Of a stretch of DNA of 64,000 bases, positions 20,506 through 31,045 are shown one piece after another. The position numbers were made by a program, and so were the translations under genes. The notes beneath the pieces were generated by a model. That model was not told the origin of the DNA and did no database searches. It was given only the letters and a program-made list of their open reading frames with translations. Source of the DNA: Strigamia acuminata (Eukaryota > Arthropoda > Chilopoda > Geophilomorpha > Linotaeniidae); the NCBI GenBank assembly GCA_949358305.1, contig OX442314.1, positions 31,543,118-31,607,117 of the forward strand, given 5' to 3'. Positions within the stretch are counted from its first letter, which is position 1, and each line of letters opens with the position of its first letter.

Positions 20506-20530
20506 TGAGGGCCCTGTCCTGGATTTGAAC
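20506..20530 (+). promoter_or_regulatory. Primer-binding site, tRNA-Pro-like
   Basis: Two bases after the LTR the sequence reads TGAGGGCCCTGTCCTGGATT and then TGAAC. This resembles the complement of the tRNA-Pro 3' end, with TGG altered to TGA and one inserted base, and the similarity continues into the T-arm. The related LTR at 56.5 kb has TGGGGGCCCCGTCCGG at the same place. Identity of the priming tRNA is inference. Confidence 0.6.
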
Positions 20531-23470
20531 TTGTTAAATTTTTTTTTTTTGCCCGCCATTTTGTTTTGCTTTGTGTGCAAACCCTTTGTTTCATTGTGGT
20601 TGCCGTTTGCTTCAATTTTTTGTTGCAGGTTGTTTTATTCATTGTTCAGAGTGTTGGTACATTTTTGCTTTATTTTTTGGCGGGGAACAATTGTATTGTT
20701 TTTCATTTTCTTGTTTTTTTTGGATTTTGGGTTAAATATTTTTCTTTGAGACTGAGGAATTTGAAGGGTGTTTTTGTTTGTCACTTTGAGTCGCGTGAGA
20801 GGCTTAGTTGTGAGGGCTGGGCACTTTTTCATTTGAAGGTCTTGGAATTATGTTTTTCTCTGTGCTGTTGTGGTTGGGGCTCTGAAATTTATTTTCAGAC
20901 GCGCTGCAACTGACCAAAGCACTTTGATGTTTTGTTCCTCTAATTAGCTTGGGGAGTCTTGCTCTTTCCCTTAGGCGGCTACAGGAATAGACACCATTGT
21001 GTATCTTCTTTTGTGTTCTCCACCCCTTGTACTTAATTGAACTGCAGTGACCTTGTTTGAATTTTCATTTCTGCTGTTGTTTAATTTTTGTGCCGGGTTG
21101 GGAAACATTTGTTTTTCTTCTGCCACACTTTTTCTCTTGTTTGGGCTGGGTAATGCTCAGGTCTTGGGTTAATTTGTGCAATTTTATATTATTTTTTTTT
21201 TGGTTTATTTTTCTTTTGTGTTTGGTCTGGTTAGGATTGGATTGAGTTGTTTTTTTTAGATTCATCTCGTGAAGGTAATATTCAGCCAACACACTAGTTT
21301 AATTTCCAATTTTATTTTGTTTGTTTGGTGTTTTTCTTTGTGTGTTTGGCTTGGCTTGAGTCTGACCTCGTTTATTCCTATAATTAGCTTGGGGGGACAA
21401 GGGTCAACCAGCACACAAGTTGGACACCCCCTTATTTTTAATTTTATGATTTTTCTTTTCTTGGTGTGCAACCTATAGAGGTGAGAAACCATTTGTAGGT
21501 GCTCAGATGTTGTGGTTTGGAGTGTTGAATTAGATCTGGTTCATCATTTCAGACACAATTGAAAGTGGGGTGTGTAGAGGTTGGTTTTCACGAGCCAACA
21601 ATGTGTTACTCATGACATTCCTGAGGTTACGCTGACGTAATGAGTGTCTTAGAGGGTTGACACCACACTGGACATTTGGTAGATTAAGTTCTTTTATTTC
21701 TCTCTCTGGGTCGGGCGATTTGGTGCTTTTTCCGAGTGTGTTTTTTGGCGGGAAATGTGTTTGTGGTGTTGTTGTGGTGGGCAGGCATGCTGCTGGGTGC
21801 AGTATATCCCAGTTCAGCCCTGTGCTTCGCCCGGACAGCAATAAACTAATGCGGTATATTTAGGGAAGCGCTGTTCATTACTGGCCAGAGGTACATTCCT
21901 GGTTTCAGCGGTTTGATTAATCTTTTGAATTACAGGCACATGTACTTAAGGAGAGCACACGGAGACTGGGTTTCCAACCCTGTCCCGGGCACTGGTGGAA
22001 GCAGTTTGACGTGGTTTTGGCTTTTTTGTGTTTTTGTGGCCACTTATGGCACATTTTTGTCAATTTCACTGCCTTACTGTCGAAATTGGGTCTCGGACAG
22101 CAGGGAGGGCGGCTCTTGCAGGGGACTGCTGGAGTGTCGAGCCTAACGGTATTTGCTTTCAAACCGCGCGTGGAATGCTTGCAAATACGAATTGGGTGGC
22201 TAACAGCTTCAAACGAAGACTGTGAATCCAGCCCAACATCTTTCAGACTTTTATTTTTTCAATGTGCTGTGTGCGGATCCCTTTTCCCAAATTTTGTGAA
22301 ACACACCACATTTTTCTTGTTCCCTTCTTTTATCCTATTTCTACTCTAATTTCATATCCGGGTTGGAAAGGAGTGAGGCTCCCGGGGATTGGACCTAACT
22401 TTCCCTGGCGCTGGACTGTGTTCAGTTGCAATATTCTCCGATCTGACTCAGGCTCGGTTCGCCAATTTCCCTTCACTCTTAGTCTGAGGCGACTGAGTCA
22501 CATTTTTTTTTGCCTCATCAGGATTATCGCGATCTTGATGGTGTTTTGGGTGTGATTTCGGTGCAGGAGCAGGCAATATCGGAGGAATCCTAAAACACGC
22601 GATTTTAGCGTTTTCAGCAGAGGTTAAACCTGGTGGTAGACGTGTACACCAGCGCAAAGGAAAACGTACGACCTTAGCATCGAAGCTGTGGGGCGCGATG
22701 AGAAAATGCCACGAAAAATCGATATACGCAGTTTTTTCTACTTGGTTCTGGCGCGAATAATTTAGAACACGAAGGGAAAGACGAATCATGCATTGGTTTG
22801 TTAGTTTGGGAGTGTCAGAGAACTTCCAGTCGCCCATTTCTATCTTCTGGGGCGTGGATAAATGCCGGAAAGGTGTTCGCTAATTTTTTATTTTGGGGCG
22901 TGGATTAAGAACCAAAATATAACCGCTAATTTGATTTTTTGGGGCGGAGAGATGAACCAAAACTTGATGTTTTATTGTTTTCAATAAAAAGACTTTCATT
23001 GTAATTTATCATATTTTATTTTTGAAGGTACACGGAATGCAGTGACAGGTTGATGACGAGGTCAGGGTTCGACCATTGACCCGCCACTCCTCTGTTTAAT
23101 CGGTTTTAGCATAAAAGGCATGGACTCTGTTGAAAGAACAGGATGGCACCCCGGTGCGCGACTTTGGTCTTCACCAGATGTTCGATTGCCAATTAGCTAA
23201 AAATAGAATCAAGGGCCCTTGAGGCACTGAGAAGCGCTCGAAGGTCCAACACATGGCCAGTGGTTGGACATTCCTTTGAAAGGGATGCTGAGATCTTTTG
23301 TAAAATAATTGTGGTCGACCTAGTTGTAGGTGGCTGTAATTGGTCAAGGTACCCCTGACTTTGGTTTGCCTGTAAGAAGTGAAAGTGTCCTTGGATTCCT
23401 TCTCACTCCTTGCCTGTGCGTGGTCTTGACTGCACACACTTGGTTACCACTGGTTGCAAAGAAATAGCAT
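20531..23470 (+). other. Long leader of the LTR element
   Basis: About 2.9 kb, T-rich on the plus strand, full of short frames and with no recognised Gag. Contains 'attagcttgggg' at about 20945 and 21383 and, near 22850-22990, imperfect repeats of 'ttggggcgtggat'. A typical gypsy element would have gag here. Confidence 0.6.
22448..22837 (-). CDS. Antisense open frame in the leader (hypothetical)
   Basis: 129 codons from ATG at 22837: MGDWKFSDTPKLTNQCMIRL, later YIDFSWHFLIAPHSFDAKVV, and a Pro-rich then charged tail. The composition is protein-like and it is the longest frame in the 3-kb leader, but on the antisense strand. No family recognised. It could be a chance frame. Confidence 0.25.
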   Translation of the reverse strand: MGDWKFSDTPKLTNQCMIRLSLRVLNYSRQNQVEKTAYIDFSWHFLIAPHSFDAKVVRFPLRWCTRLPPGLTSAENAKIACFRIPPILPAPAPKSHPKHHQDRDNPDEAKKNVTQSPQTKSEGKLANRA

Positions 23471-23473
23471 CTT

Positions 23474-26380
23474 ATGGCAAGCAAGGATCTCGATTCGGCT
23501 TGGGCCAGAGAACTGGCTGTTCTTTGCGACGTCGATCCATGCGACATTAAGACGCAGGACGATGTCATGGAACTCATTCGGTTATTTCAACGCGAAAAGC
23601 AGCTGGCAGCACTTGATGCCGCCGCTGCGCATGGCGAAGCAATTTGGTCGAATTTTGCCGCAGAACAGGTGCGTAAAGCAGCTGTTCGTGCGCGGAATGA
23701 GGCCAGCGTCATGGCGGAAGCTTGGGCAAGATCCGCGGTGTCGCAGCAATTGGATTTCAGTAAACGTATCATGGAATTGTCCAGCAGGTCGACGATAACT
23801 CGAGCCGCTGCATCGGACGATTCGGACGTTGAAAGCGAGCCGGAGGAGGTGGACCTGGTCCCGGAGAACGGTGTGGTTCAACCCGCCGAACTCTACGACC
23901 GGATCTCGCCTCCCCAGCCGCTAGAAACAGTCGAGGCGGATGAAGGCGTCGTAGCAGATGGCTCACCGCCCGACCAAGTCTGTTTCGTAGGCTTAGCCGT
24001 CGGAGCGGTCTGGGATACGGTGAGTGTCGCCGGACTGGGCAGAGATTTCCCTCTCCCGTTTGTCGACATTCGTTTTTCCGACCGCGAAGCGGTGGCACTT
24101 ATGGATACCGCTGCTTCAGGGCAGTATATGAGTAGTGCCGCGGCCGAGAAATACGGACTAACAGCCTCGATTGAACCCTGTGACGATTTCGTTAGGGTTA
24201 TGACGGGCGATAGAGTAACCAGTCCCTTGGGGACGGTGAGATTGTACGTCAGCTGGCAGACGGGGGAAGATTGGTTACGGTTTGCGGTGTTACCTTCTTC
24301 TTCTAACTTCATCCTTTTGGGGTGTAGTTGGTTGAGGGAATATGGCATTGTAATTCGCATTTCCCGGAACGATTGGTTTAAAGCCGATAATCCAGGGATG
24401 ACGTTTCCTTTCGCTCCTCGGCCTAGACAGCTAGACGACAGTGGTGCAGATGTTGACAAGTGGGCAAGGGTCACGCTGGAATACGGCGTCGACACGGCCG
24501 CACTGTCACTATCATCCAAACAATTAGATTTGTTGGAAGACTGCAAAATAGAAGATATGCGGAAGATGAGATTGGCTCGTGTGCTCGACGAGTTCAGCCA
24601 CACCTTCAGCGAGATGGGAGGCTGTCATCCGACGGTGGAACTTCGGATCCCCACGTTTAATGAGCCATCCTTCTCGTGCGATATCAAACCAACATCCCCT
24701 GCTCAAGCGAAAGCTCTGCGCCGGTTGGTGAGATGCGCGCTGAAAAAGGGTGAAATAGAAAAGAGTGCCAGTGCTTATAGGAACCAGCCGGTGATAAGTA
24801 TATTACCTGACGGAACCTTTGACGCTTGCATCGATTTTAGACAGCTGAATTCAGTCACGGAGAGAGACACGTACCCGGTCCCGTCTATTCCCATGATTTT
24901 GGCCTGTTTGGAAGGGAGTCTATTCTTCTCTACTTTGGATCTGGCTATGGGCTGCTTTCAGGTAAGGATTGCGCCCAAGGACAGACCTAAGACGGCGTTT
25001 TACACACCTCAAGGTACCTTTCAGTTCGTGAAATTGCCCTACGGATTGTTGAATACCCCTGTGGCATTTCAACGGCTGATGGGGAAGGTGCTCGGCGAAT
25101 CGAAGTTTAAGTGGGCGTTGCCCTACCTGGACTCGATTGTGGTGTTCAGCAAAACTTTTGAGGAACACCTGACACACCTGTCCGACGTGCTGAGCAGGCT
25201 GAGCAAATTTTGCTTGACCGCTAGCCCGTCTGGATCTTGTGTGATATCTACTTCTTGGGACTTTCTTGGCTATTCTATGACTCCCGCAGGTTTTCGACCG
25301 AACGAACGCCGTGTTCAGGCGATCGTGGACTACCCGCGACCAGCGAATGTCGCCCAGCTGCGACGTTTCCTCGGCATGTTTGGAGGAGACACACCGCCGA
25401 TCGAGGGACTGGAACATTTGTCGAACCCGCTGGATGACCTACTCACAGTGGGTGCGGAATGGAATTGGTCCGACGAGTGTCAGGGAGTATTCGAATTTTT
25501 CAAGGATCATCTTTCGCGTGGGATCGTGCAGCCGATGCCTGATTTCGGCAAGACCTTTGTCATCCAGGCTGCCGCAAGTTTGACCGGGCTCGGTGCAGTC
25601 CTCACGCAGATCGATCATCTGGGGGTCAAAAGACCCGTTGCTTACGCGAGTCGTGCGCTGCAAGGCGCCGAGACAGTGTTAAGCCCGCCGGAACTCGATT
25701 GTCTGGCAGTTCTGCAGGCAGTCGCTTCCTTTCGATCTTTCATCGCGTATTCAAAATTCGAAATCGAAACAGGTTGCGTGGCGTTGTTTTGGTTATTACA
25801 CTCAATCAACACGTCAGGTCGCCTGGTGCGGTGGGCAATGCAGCTCCAACAGGTGAGATTCTCTTTTAAATTCAGGAGAGATGTGGACGATCGGATCGCA
25901 GTCGCTCTTTCTCGTGTGGGCCTAGATGACGATGAAACGACATTGGCGGCCTCACGCGAAGAAAAAGCTGCTTCCATGCTTGCCCACACTCTGGTCTCAG
26001 AAAGCCTCGCTGGTGCGATCATGTCTTACGATGAGATTAGGCAGAACCAGCGGGCAGACGCCGATTGTAGCGCGATCATGAGATGGTTAGACGAAGACCG
26101 AGAAGACGACAGTCTTCTGGCCCAACTCCCACCACCCATGGCACAGTACATGTCCGATTATACGTTCGGCGAATGCGGAGAATTGTGTATCAATACCCCG
26201 TTCTCACCCGAATCGTCACTGACCAGGACGGAGCAAGGCTTGGACGTAAAAATCCTGATGCCTGCACCGCTAGCTGACCGTTGCCTCGACGTCATTCGAT
26301 TGCATCCTCGCTACACGCAGGATAACGCAGCCGACATGGTGAAAAGGCTACGACGCATTTTTTTCTGGCCAGGAACTTAG
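23474..26380 (+). CDS. Ty3/gypsy-type Pol (protease, RT, RNase H) with substituted active sites
   Basis: 968 residues from ATG 23474, six bases after an in-frame TAG. Residues 1-140 are Ala/Glu-rich and possibly coiled. Protease lies near 195-300 with DTAAS at 211-215 in place of DTGAS. RT spans about 410-620: FSTLDLAMGCFQVRI keeps its first Asp, LPYGLLNTPVAFQRLM is normal, but the YxDD box is YLDS (551-554). The RNase H region (about 690-815) has AAAS where DAS is expected (Ala700), ETG instead of ETD (Gly767) and AVALSR instead of ADALSR (Val810). An integrase HHCC start near 945 lacks its second His, and the frame ends at FFWPGT. No frameshift or stop interrupts the 968 codons. RT and RNase H are predicted inactive; a structural or dominant-interfering role is speculation. 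Confidence 0.85.
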   Translation: MASKDLDSAWARELAVLCDVDPCDIKTQDDVMELIRLFQREKQLAALDAAAAHGEAIWSNFAAEQVRKAAVRARNEASVMAEAWARSAVSQQLDFSKRIMELSSRSTITRAAASDDSDVESEPEEVDLVPENGVVQPAELYDRISPPQPLETVEADEGVVADGSPPDQVCFVGLAVGAVWDTVSVAGLGRDFPLPFVDIRFSDREAVALMDTAASGQYMSSAAAEKYGLTASIEPCDDFVRVMTGDRVTSPLGTVRLYVSWQTGEDWLRFAVLPSSSNFILLGCSWLREYGIVIRISRNDWFKADNPGMTFPFAPRPRQLDDSGADVDKWARVTLEYGVDTAALSLSSKQLDLLEDCKIEDMRKMRLARVLDEFSHTFSEMGGCHPTVELRIPTFNEPSFSCDIKPTSPAQAKALRRLVRCALKKGEIEKSASAYRNQPVISILPDGTFDACIDFRQLNSVTERDTYPVPSIPMILACLEGSLFFSTLDLAMGCFQVRIAPKDRPKTAFYTPQGTFQFVKLPYGLLNTPVAFQRLMGKVLGESKFKWALPYLDSIVVFSKTFEEHLTHLSDVLSRLSKFCLTASPSGSCVISTSWDFLGYSMTPAGFRPNERRVQAIVDYPRPANVAQLRRFLGMFGGDTPPIEGLEHLSNPLDDLLTVGAEWNWSDECQGVFEFFKDHLSRGIVQPMPDFGKTFVIQAAASLTGLGAVLTQIDHLGVKRPVAYASRALQGAETVLSPPELDCLAVLQAVASFRSFIAYSKFEIETGCVALFWLLHSINTSGRLVRWAMQLQQVRFSFKFRRDVDDRIAVALSRVGLDDDETTLAASREEKAASMLAHTLVSESLAGAIMSYDEIRQNQRADADCSAIMRWLDEDREDDSLLAQLPPPMAQYMSDYTFGECGELCINTPFSPESSLTRTEQGLDVKILMPAPLADRCLDVIRLHPRYTQDNAADMVKRLRRIFFWPGT

Positions 26381-28738
26381 AAATTCCTTGTTTCGGCTGG
26401 ATTTAAAGTGAAGAACGTTCGTCAGGCGTAGACACGGCGAATCCTCGTCATTGTCACACCGACAAACACAGAATTGGAACCGTAAGTTTCCCTGCAACGA
26501 TGACTTATTGAAACGGATGTTTTTTATTTTGTATCGAACTCACCCGTTTTGTAGCAGTCACTTGTTGCTCGGTAAAGTTGGGAAAATCGATTAGCAGGCC
26601 CGTGATTCGTCTCGATGGTCGCCGATCGGTCAGTGTTTGTCACTAGACCGATGGCACTGTTGAATTGATTGATTAAGTCACTGAAGTTGGTCGGAGAAGT
26701 TTGTTTAATTACCTGCTTTCCGTGGCCAGTTTCAGCGGTCATGTTGCGGTCTCAACCGATGAGAATCGTGGCGTTCATGTGACGTCACAAATTCTCGCGG
26801 AGGAGCGTAACCATGGCGACGGTCTCAGCACCGCAGCCGCGATTTTTAAGCAGGTTTTATTTCTCTGCCCGGGGATCGTGGGAGTTTTTCGCTAAAAAAT
26901 TCGGAAAATTGTCGTGGCAATAAAATAATATTGTTTCGTGGTGTTTTTCCTGCGCTTTCTGAGAAAGATTGTCTCTTTAGATTGGGAATTAGTTATTGCA
27001 CCAATTAGAGGGGTGAGGGTGTCGTGGGACCCAATCACAGGTCACGGGTCGAGGATTGTTCTCTGTTTAGACTCGAGGTTTCTTGTTTCTGGACATAGTC
27101 CCCGTGTGTCACTTGTTTTCCAGAGAGCGACCATTCAGCATCAGCTGACTTTTGCTTGTGTTCGTGTTCGGGAAAAGTTTTTGAGTTGCGATATGAGGGT
27201 AAGACACAAATTTATTTTCTGTTTGCATCATTTACTGTGGCCCTTTTTCTCGATTGAACCCGTGACCGATTGCTTTCTTTCGTGCCCCGGCCCCGTTATT
27301 ACGTGTAACTTAGCGCTCGAGCAGGCAGTTTCGGCCGCCGCTCCTCGCTAGGAACGCAGGCGGATCAAAGTCATTTTGACCGCCGCGATCGAGTCGATTC
27401 ACTGAAACACTTGTGGTTTCGACCATTTAGTGTTCAGAAAACATTTTAAGAAGTATTTTGTGTGAAGAAAACCTGAAATTTCGGCGTTTTCTCTCACGAA
27501 GCGCTTCGTGATACCTGATGCGATTGGTTTCGGTTTGCCATCCGTCTTCCATCTCGAATTTTCTATCACTTCTTTTCGCTTCTCTTTCTTCTTTTTCCCG
27601 ATGTTTCTGTGAAAGGTTCTCTCGATTAGTTTTCCTTCTTCAATTCAGTTTAATTTTTTTTTGTTTTATTTTTCATTTTTTTTTGATTACGTATCTTTTT
27701 TTTTGTTTTTGCCTCCATTCGCCGTGTCCCCGGTTTTTCTTTCTGAAATAGGTGGGTATCGGCGTCGAATTCGCGAGTCAGCTGGCAAAGGTTACACCGT
27801 GACCCACGCCTAACCCCTCGGAATTCGTGCATCCCTCGTTCCTATTGTCCCTAATTGAGGTCAATAACCTGCGCGCTGGTCACTTGAGTGGCCAGCGACA
27901 CGATCTGAGACCCCCAATCTGGGAAAACAATAGCGGGCGGTGAGGGGTTGTCGCCGCGGTAAGAGGAACCGAGAAGTTCGCTTCCCGAATCACTCGCCGC
28001 CGCGGCGCGACTCGAAGAAATCAAAGTCCACTTCCGTTTGGAGTTTTTCGTTCTTTTTTTCCCCCTGTTAGTCTTCAACCCCTCCTTTGTTTATTTTGCC
28101 CCGAACTCGAGTTTCTTTCTCAGCCGGCGCATCTAAATTTTTTTTTTTTAATTCAATAAGATTATTTGGTTTTATTTCTTTTCTCTTTTCGCTCGCGTTC
28201 AGGCAAAAAAGGTGTATCACCTTTTTCGCTCGTTCGCGTATTTCTTTTCAAGACATCTTTTTTGTCACGACCGATGGTTTGTTCGTGTTTTCTGCGACTG
28301 GACTGGGTTCTGATTCAGGCGCCAGACTTCACCGACATGCCGGGCCGTTGTGCAGAACGGTCCGCCATGTTGGTTGCGGTTTGCGTTGCCGTCACCATCC
28401 CTTGCCTTGTCGTGTGTGAAATTCTTACAACCATCATTTCTTAGACCAGGCACCACGCTTTGGTCAGGATTTTATATCATCCTGATTCGGTTTAACAAAT
28501 TCACGAAATTATTTCGGCTTGCATCGCCGGAGCACCGAAAATGGCTTGCGCCAGCTCGGTGTCTTCGACGATTGTGTAACATCCACTGACGTCATGTGCT
28601 CGCGTGGGAGGTTGATTTTGTCGCCCCCTCGTGCCGGAATCCTCATTCATAACCTTCACACCGCATTTCAACCCATTTTTTTTTCTCCCCCTTTCACTCC
28701 TTAATATAGTTTATTAATTTTTTATTTATTTTATCTAG
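26381..28738 (+). other. Non-coding gap between the two frames of the LTR element
   Basis: About 2.36 kb where gypsy integrase would normally lie. No CxxC or DDE integrase motifs are seen in any frame. It becomes pyrimidine-rich (27540-27740 and 28040-28270) before the acceptor at 28738, consistent with an intron or untranslated region. Confidence 0.55.
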
Positions 28739-31045
28739 AATTCGGGAAATGGTGGCGGCGATGGTAGCGAACAGTGGCACATCTGCCCTGTTTGCTCAGG
28801 CGAGCGCTGGGAGACATCGGCGGGCGGATGGGATTCACCGTGCGGCAACTGCCTAGGCATGGGGTTGGTGCATTTTTCCATCCCCAGGCAGAGGTGGTAT
28901 GCGCGCCACTCGCAGCGACCGGGCGGCGACCGGAGTCGCGCCCGTTCGATGGTGTCGTGGATGAGCGTCGACTCGTGGGAGAGGCGGACGCAGGAGCTGT
29001 TGCGACGCGGGCATGCCCTACTACCACGTGGTTTGACGGTGGAAGCTGTCAGAGCACGGGACGGGCAGCCTGGTCCATCGGGCTCTGCGCCTCCGGCACC
29101 AAGGGTTCAGGCGGGGCGGGCGGCTTCGGCAGAGGCCCCAGCCCAGCCGAACTCGAAGCGCCAGAAGCAAGAACCAGCGCCGTCGAAGTGGACGGAGGAG
29201 ATGACCGTGCGGCTGGAGACCTCGTTGGCAGAGTGGCGGGCATCCTACCCGCACGCGACTACGGTTCAGATCGAGTCCGCAGGGAAGCTGCTGCGTCGTC
29301 GTATCAAGGACAATGCGAGGAAAGCGCGGTCCGCCGAGGCGGCGAGGCAAGCGGTGGCCGCAGCTGAAGCTGCTGCTGTGCCACCGGTCGCTCAGCAGTC
29401 ATGTGGATCCGGTGGCAACGAACTGGTCGTTGTGTCCGTTCCGATGGTTGTCACCCTCCCCGTGATTGACAGTGCGCCGGAGCCCGCGCAGCAGATAGGG
29501 GTGGTCGGAGACGAGGTACAGGCTGATTCAGCAGTGTCCCTCGCTCTGGACCTTCCCGGAGTGTCTGACGAGCAGGTGGTCGAGATGCCCTCGGAGGAAG
29601 CCGGCTGCAGTGAGCAAGCAATCGCTTGCGCTTCACTCGCACTCGGAATTCCCGTGGCGCAGTTCGACGGGACGGGAGGACTGCCCCATCGTACTTGGGG
29701 TAGCCTCATGAATCTCGCGGGACGGTCGGAGCCATCTACCCCGCGGGAAGAGTGTATTGTTTCCCAGAGGCAGGACGGCGCTTGCGCCAAACTACCGATG
29801 GTACAATCCCTGATGCCAACGCCAGACGACGAGATGATGGAGTTGTCTGTTTCGGAGGACGATGTGCTGCAATTGTCGGTGCTGGAGGGTTTGTCTCTCG
29901 AAGCACAGCTGTTGCGGTGCGGCGACCCCGAGATGGTCAATGCAGGAGTAGGAGCTGCCGGAGGAGGCGAAGGATCTTCCCAGGAACCACACCCCTCTGG
30001 ACAGCACGAAGGAGCGGAGTTCTTGGAACCCGTCGAGGGCCAGGTTCCGCTCGAGGTCGCCGACCTGCCGCCTGGTGCTCCGGTGGTCTGCACGGCACTT
30101 GTGCTGATGGCGGTCCCACGCCTCGAGCATGCGAACGCTCAGGTGGTGGCGCTCTGGGTCGCCGAAGCTAAGCGGTGGAGGGAACTTCACCTGCGCTTTG
30201 TGGACGCGGCCGGGAGTGAGATCAGGACGACCAGAGCTATCGCCCTGATCCGACAGAGGATGTGGATAATCCTCAACATCCCCCCTGTCGCATCGGCCGC
30301 AGCGAGGAGAATCAGGTGGTTCGAGACGGTGCGCATCGTCGCGTGGGCGGTGGGCACTGTCATGAACGCATGGTATCTCCACCTACCATCCCCGTTCGTG
30401 GTCCAAAGTTGGACGCTGGAGCAGACGGTGGGGGTGGACCATGCGGATTTCGACCCGGCGATCTGCCGTGGCTACGTGGAGACGTTGGCCGGGCTCCCGA
30501 GGTTGACCAATAACTACGGTCACCAACGGATGTTCGTACCGGCATCCCACGAGCCTGTACCTATCGTGATGCCACCAGAGTTGGCGGCGCACTCACCGCC
30601 ACCCCCGCCTACGTACGAAGAGGTGATAATGAAGCGGGTGCACAGGCGGAAGGGCTATCCCGACCAATTTAGCCCCGACGTCTGGGATCCGGTCGAGGCG
30701 ACGCACGATGCTTGCAAGCAGAAGGGGAAGGGGAAGAAGTCCCGCACTGCTCAAACCGTGGCAGCATCGAGAGAAGAAGCGGCAGAGGCGGTGGAAGCAG
30801 AGAGCAGGCAACTAATGCCTCGATACGGTCTGTACTGGAGGCGGCGAGAACTTCGCCAGCCCCAGCAGGACCCGCAGCGGTTGCAACCGAGTCTGAGGAG
30901 GAGCCGCAAGACCCCTCTCAGCCGCAACCACCGTCCAACGACAAGCCGGAGCCGTGAAAAGCCTCGACTGTCGTCCTTGGACGCGAATTGTACAAACGAC
31001 GGACCTCTGGTCCCGATAATATTTTTTCCCAACAGCATGCCGTGA
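28739..31045 (+). CDS. Second ORF of the LTR element: zinc-ribbon, late-domain, Gag-like protein
   Basis: The frame opens directly after a 'tttattttatctag' acceptor (AG at 28737-28738) and runs 768 codons; an internal ATG at 28859 gives 728 residues. The first 40 residues hold a four-Cys zinc ribbon (CPVC at 16-19, CGNC at 35-38) that would be lost from the ATG form. Then come a Ser/Arg/Pro region, a helical KWTEEMTVRLETSLAEWRAS block with basic KLLRRRIKDNARKAR, a long acidic region, a hydrophobic/helical domain (AKRWRELHLRFVDAAGSEIR to WYLHLPSPFVVQSW) and PPPPPTYEEV, a PPxY late-domain motif. The tail is Lys/Arg-rich. This order resembles Gag (assembly region, late motif, basic nucleic-acid-binding tail) placed after Pol. 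No homolog is recognised; an Env is unlikely because there is no signal peptide or clear membrane anchor. Confidence 0.6.
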   Translation, partial: NSGNGGGDGSEQWHICPVCSGERWETSAGGWDSPCGNCLGMGLVHFSIPRQRWYARHSQRPGGDRSRARSMVSWMSVDSWERRTQELLRRGHALLPRGLTVEAVRARDGQPGPSGSAPPAPRVQAGRAASAEAPAQPNSKRQKQEPAPSKWTEEMTVRLETSLAEWRASYPHATTVQIESAGKLLRRRIKDNARKARSAEAARQAVAAAEAAAVPPVAQQSCGSGGNELVVVSVPMVVTLPVIDSAPEPAQQIGVVGDEVQADSAVSLALDLPGVSDEQVVEMPSEEAGCSEQAIACASLALGIPVAQFDGTGGLPHRTWGSLMNLAGRSEPSTPREECIVSQRQDGACAKLPMVQSLMPTPDDEMMELSVSEDDVLQLSVLEGLSLEAQLLRCGDPEMVNAGVGAAGGGEGSSQEPHPSGQHEGAEFLEPVEGQVPLEVADLPPGAPVVCTALVLMAVPRLEHANAQVVALWVAEAKRWRELHLRFVDAAGSEIRTTRAIALIRQRMWIILNIPPVASAAARRIRWFETVRIVAWAVGTVMNAWYLHLPSPFVVQSWTLEQTVGVDHADFDPAICRGYVETLAGLPRLTNNYGHQRMFVPASHEPVPIVMPPELAAHSPPPPPTYEEVIMKRVHRRKGYPDQFSPDVWDPVEATHDACKQKGKGKKSRTAQTVAASREEAAEAVEAESRQLMPRYGLYWRRRELRQPQQDPQRLQPSLRRSRKTPLSRNHRPTTSRSREKPRLSSLDANCTNDGPLVPIIFFPNSMP

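Noticed and set aside
19982-20508. Several open frames within the LTRs at 19.9-20.5 and 31.7-32.3 kb
   Set aside because: They lie in the LTR and have no domain; their presence in both LTRs follows from LTR identity.
28774-30171. Overlapping frames on both strands of the second ORF of the LTR element
   Set aside because: High GC content leaves the other frames open; the chosen frame is the longest, starts at a splice acceptor and has zinc-ribbon and PPxY motifs.
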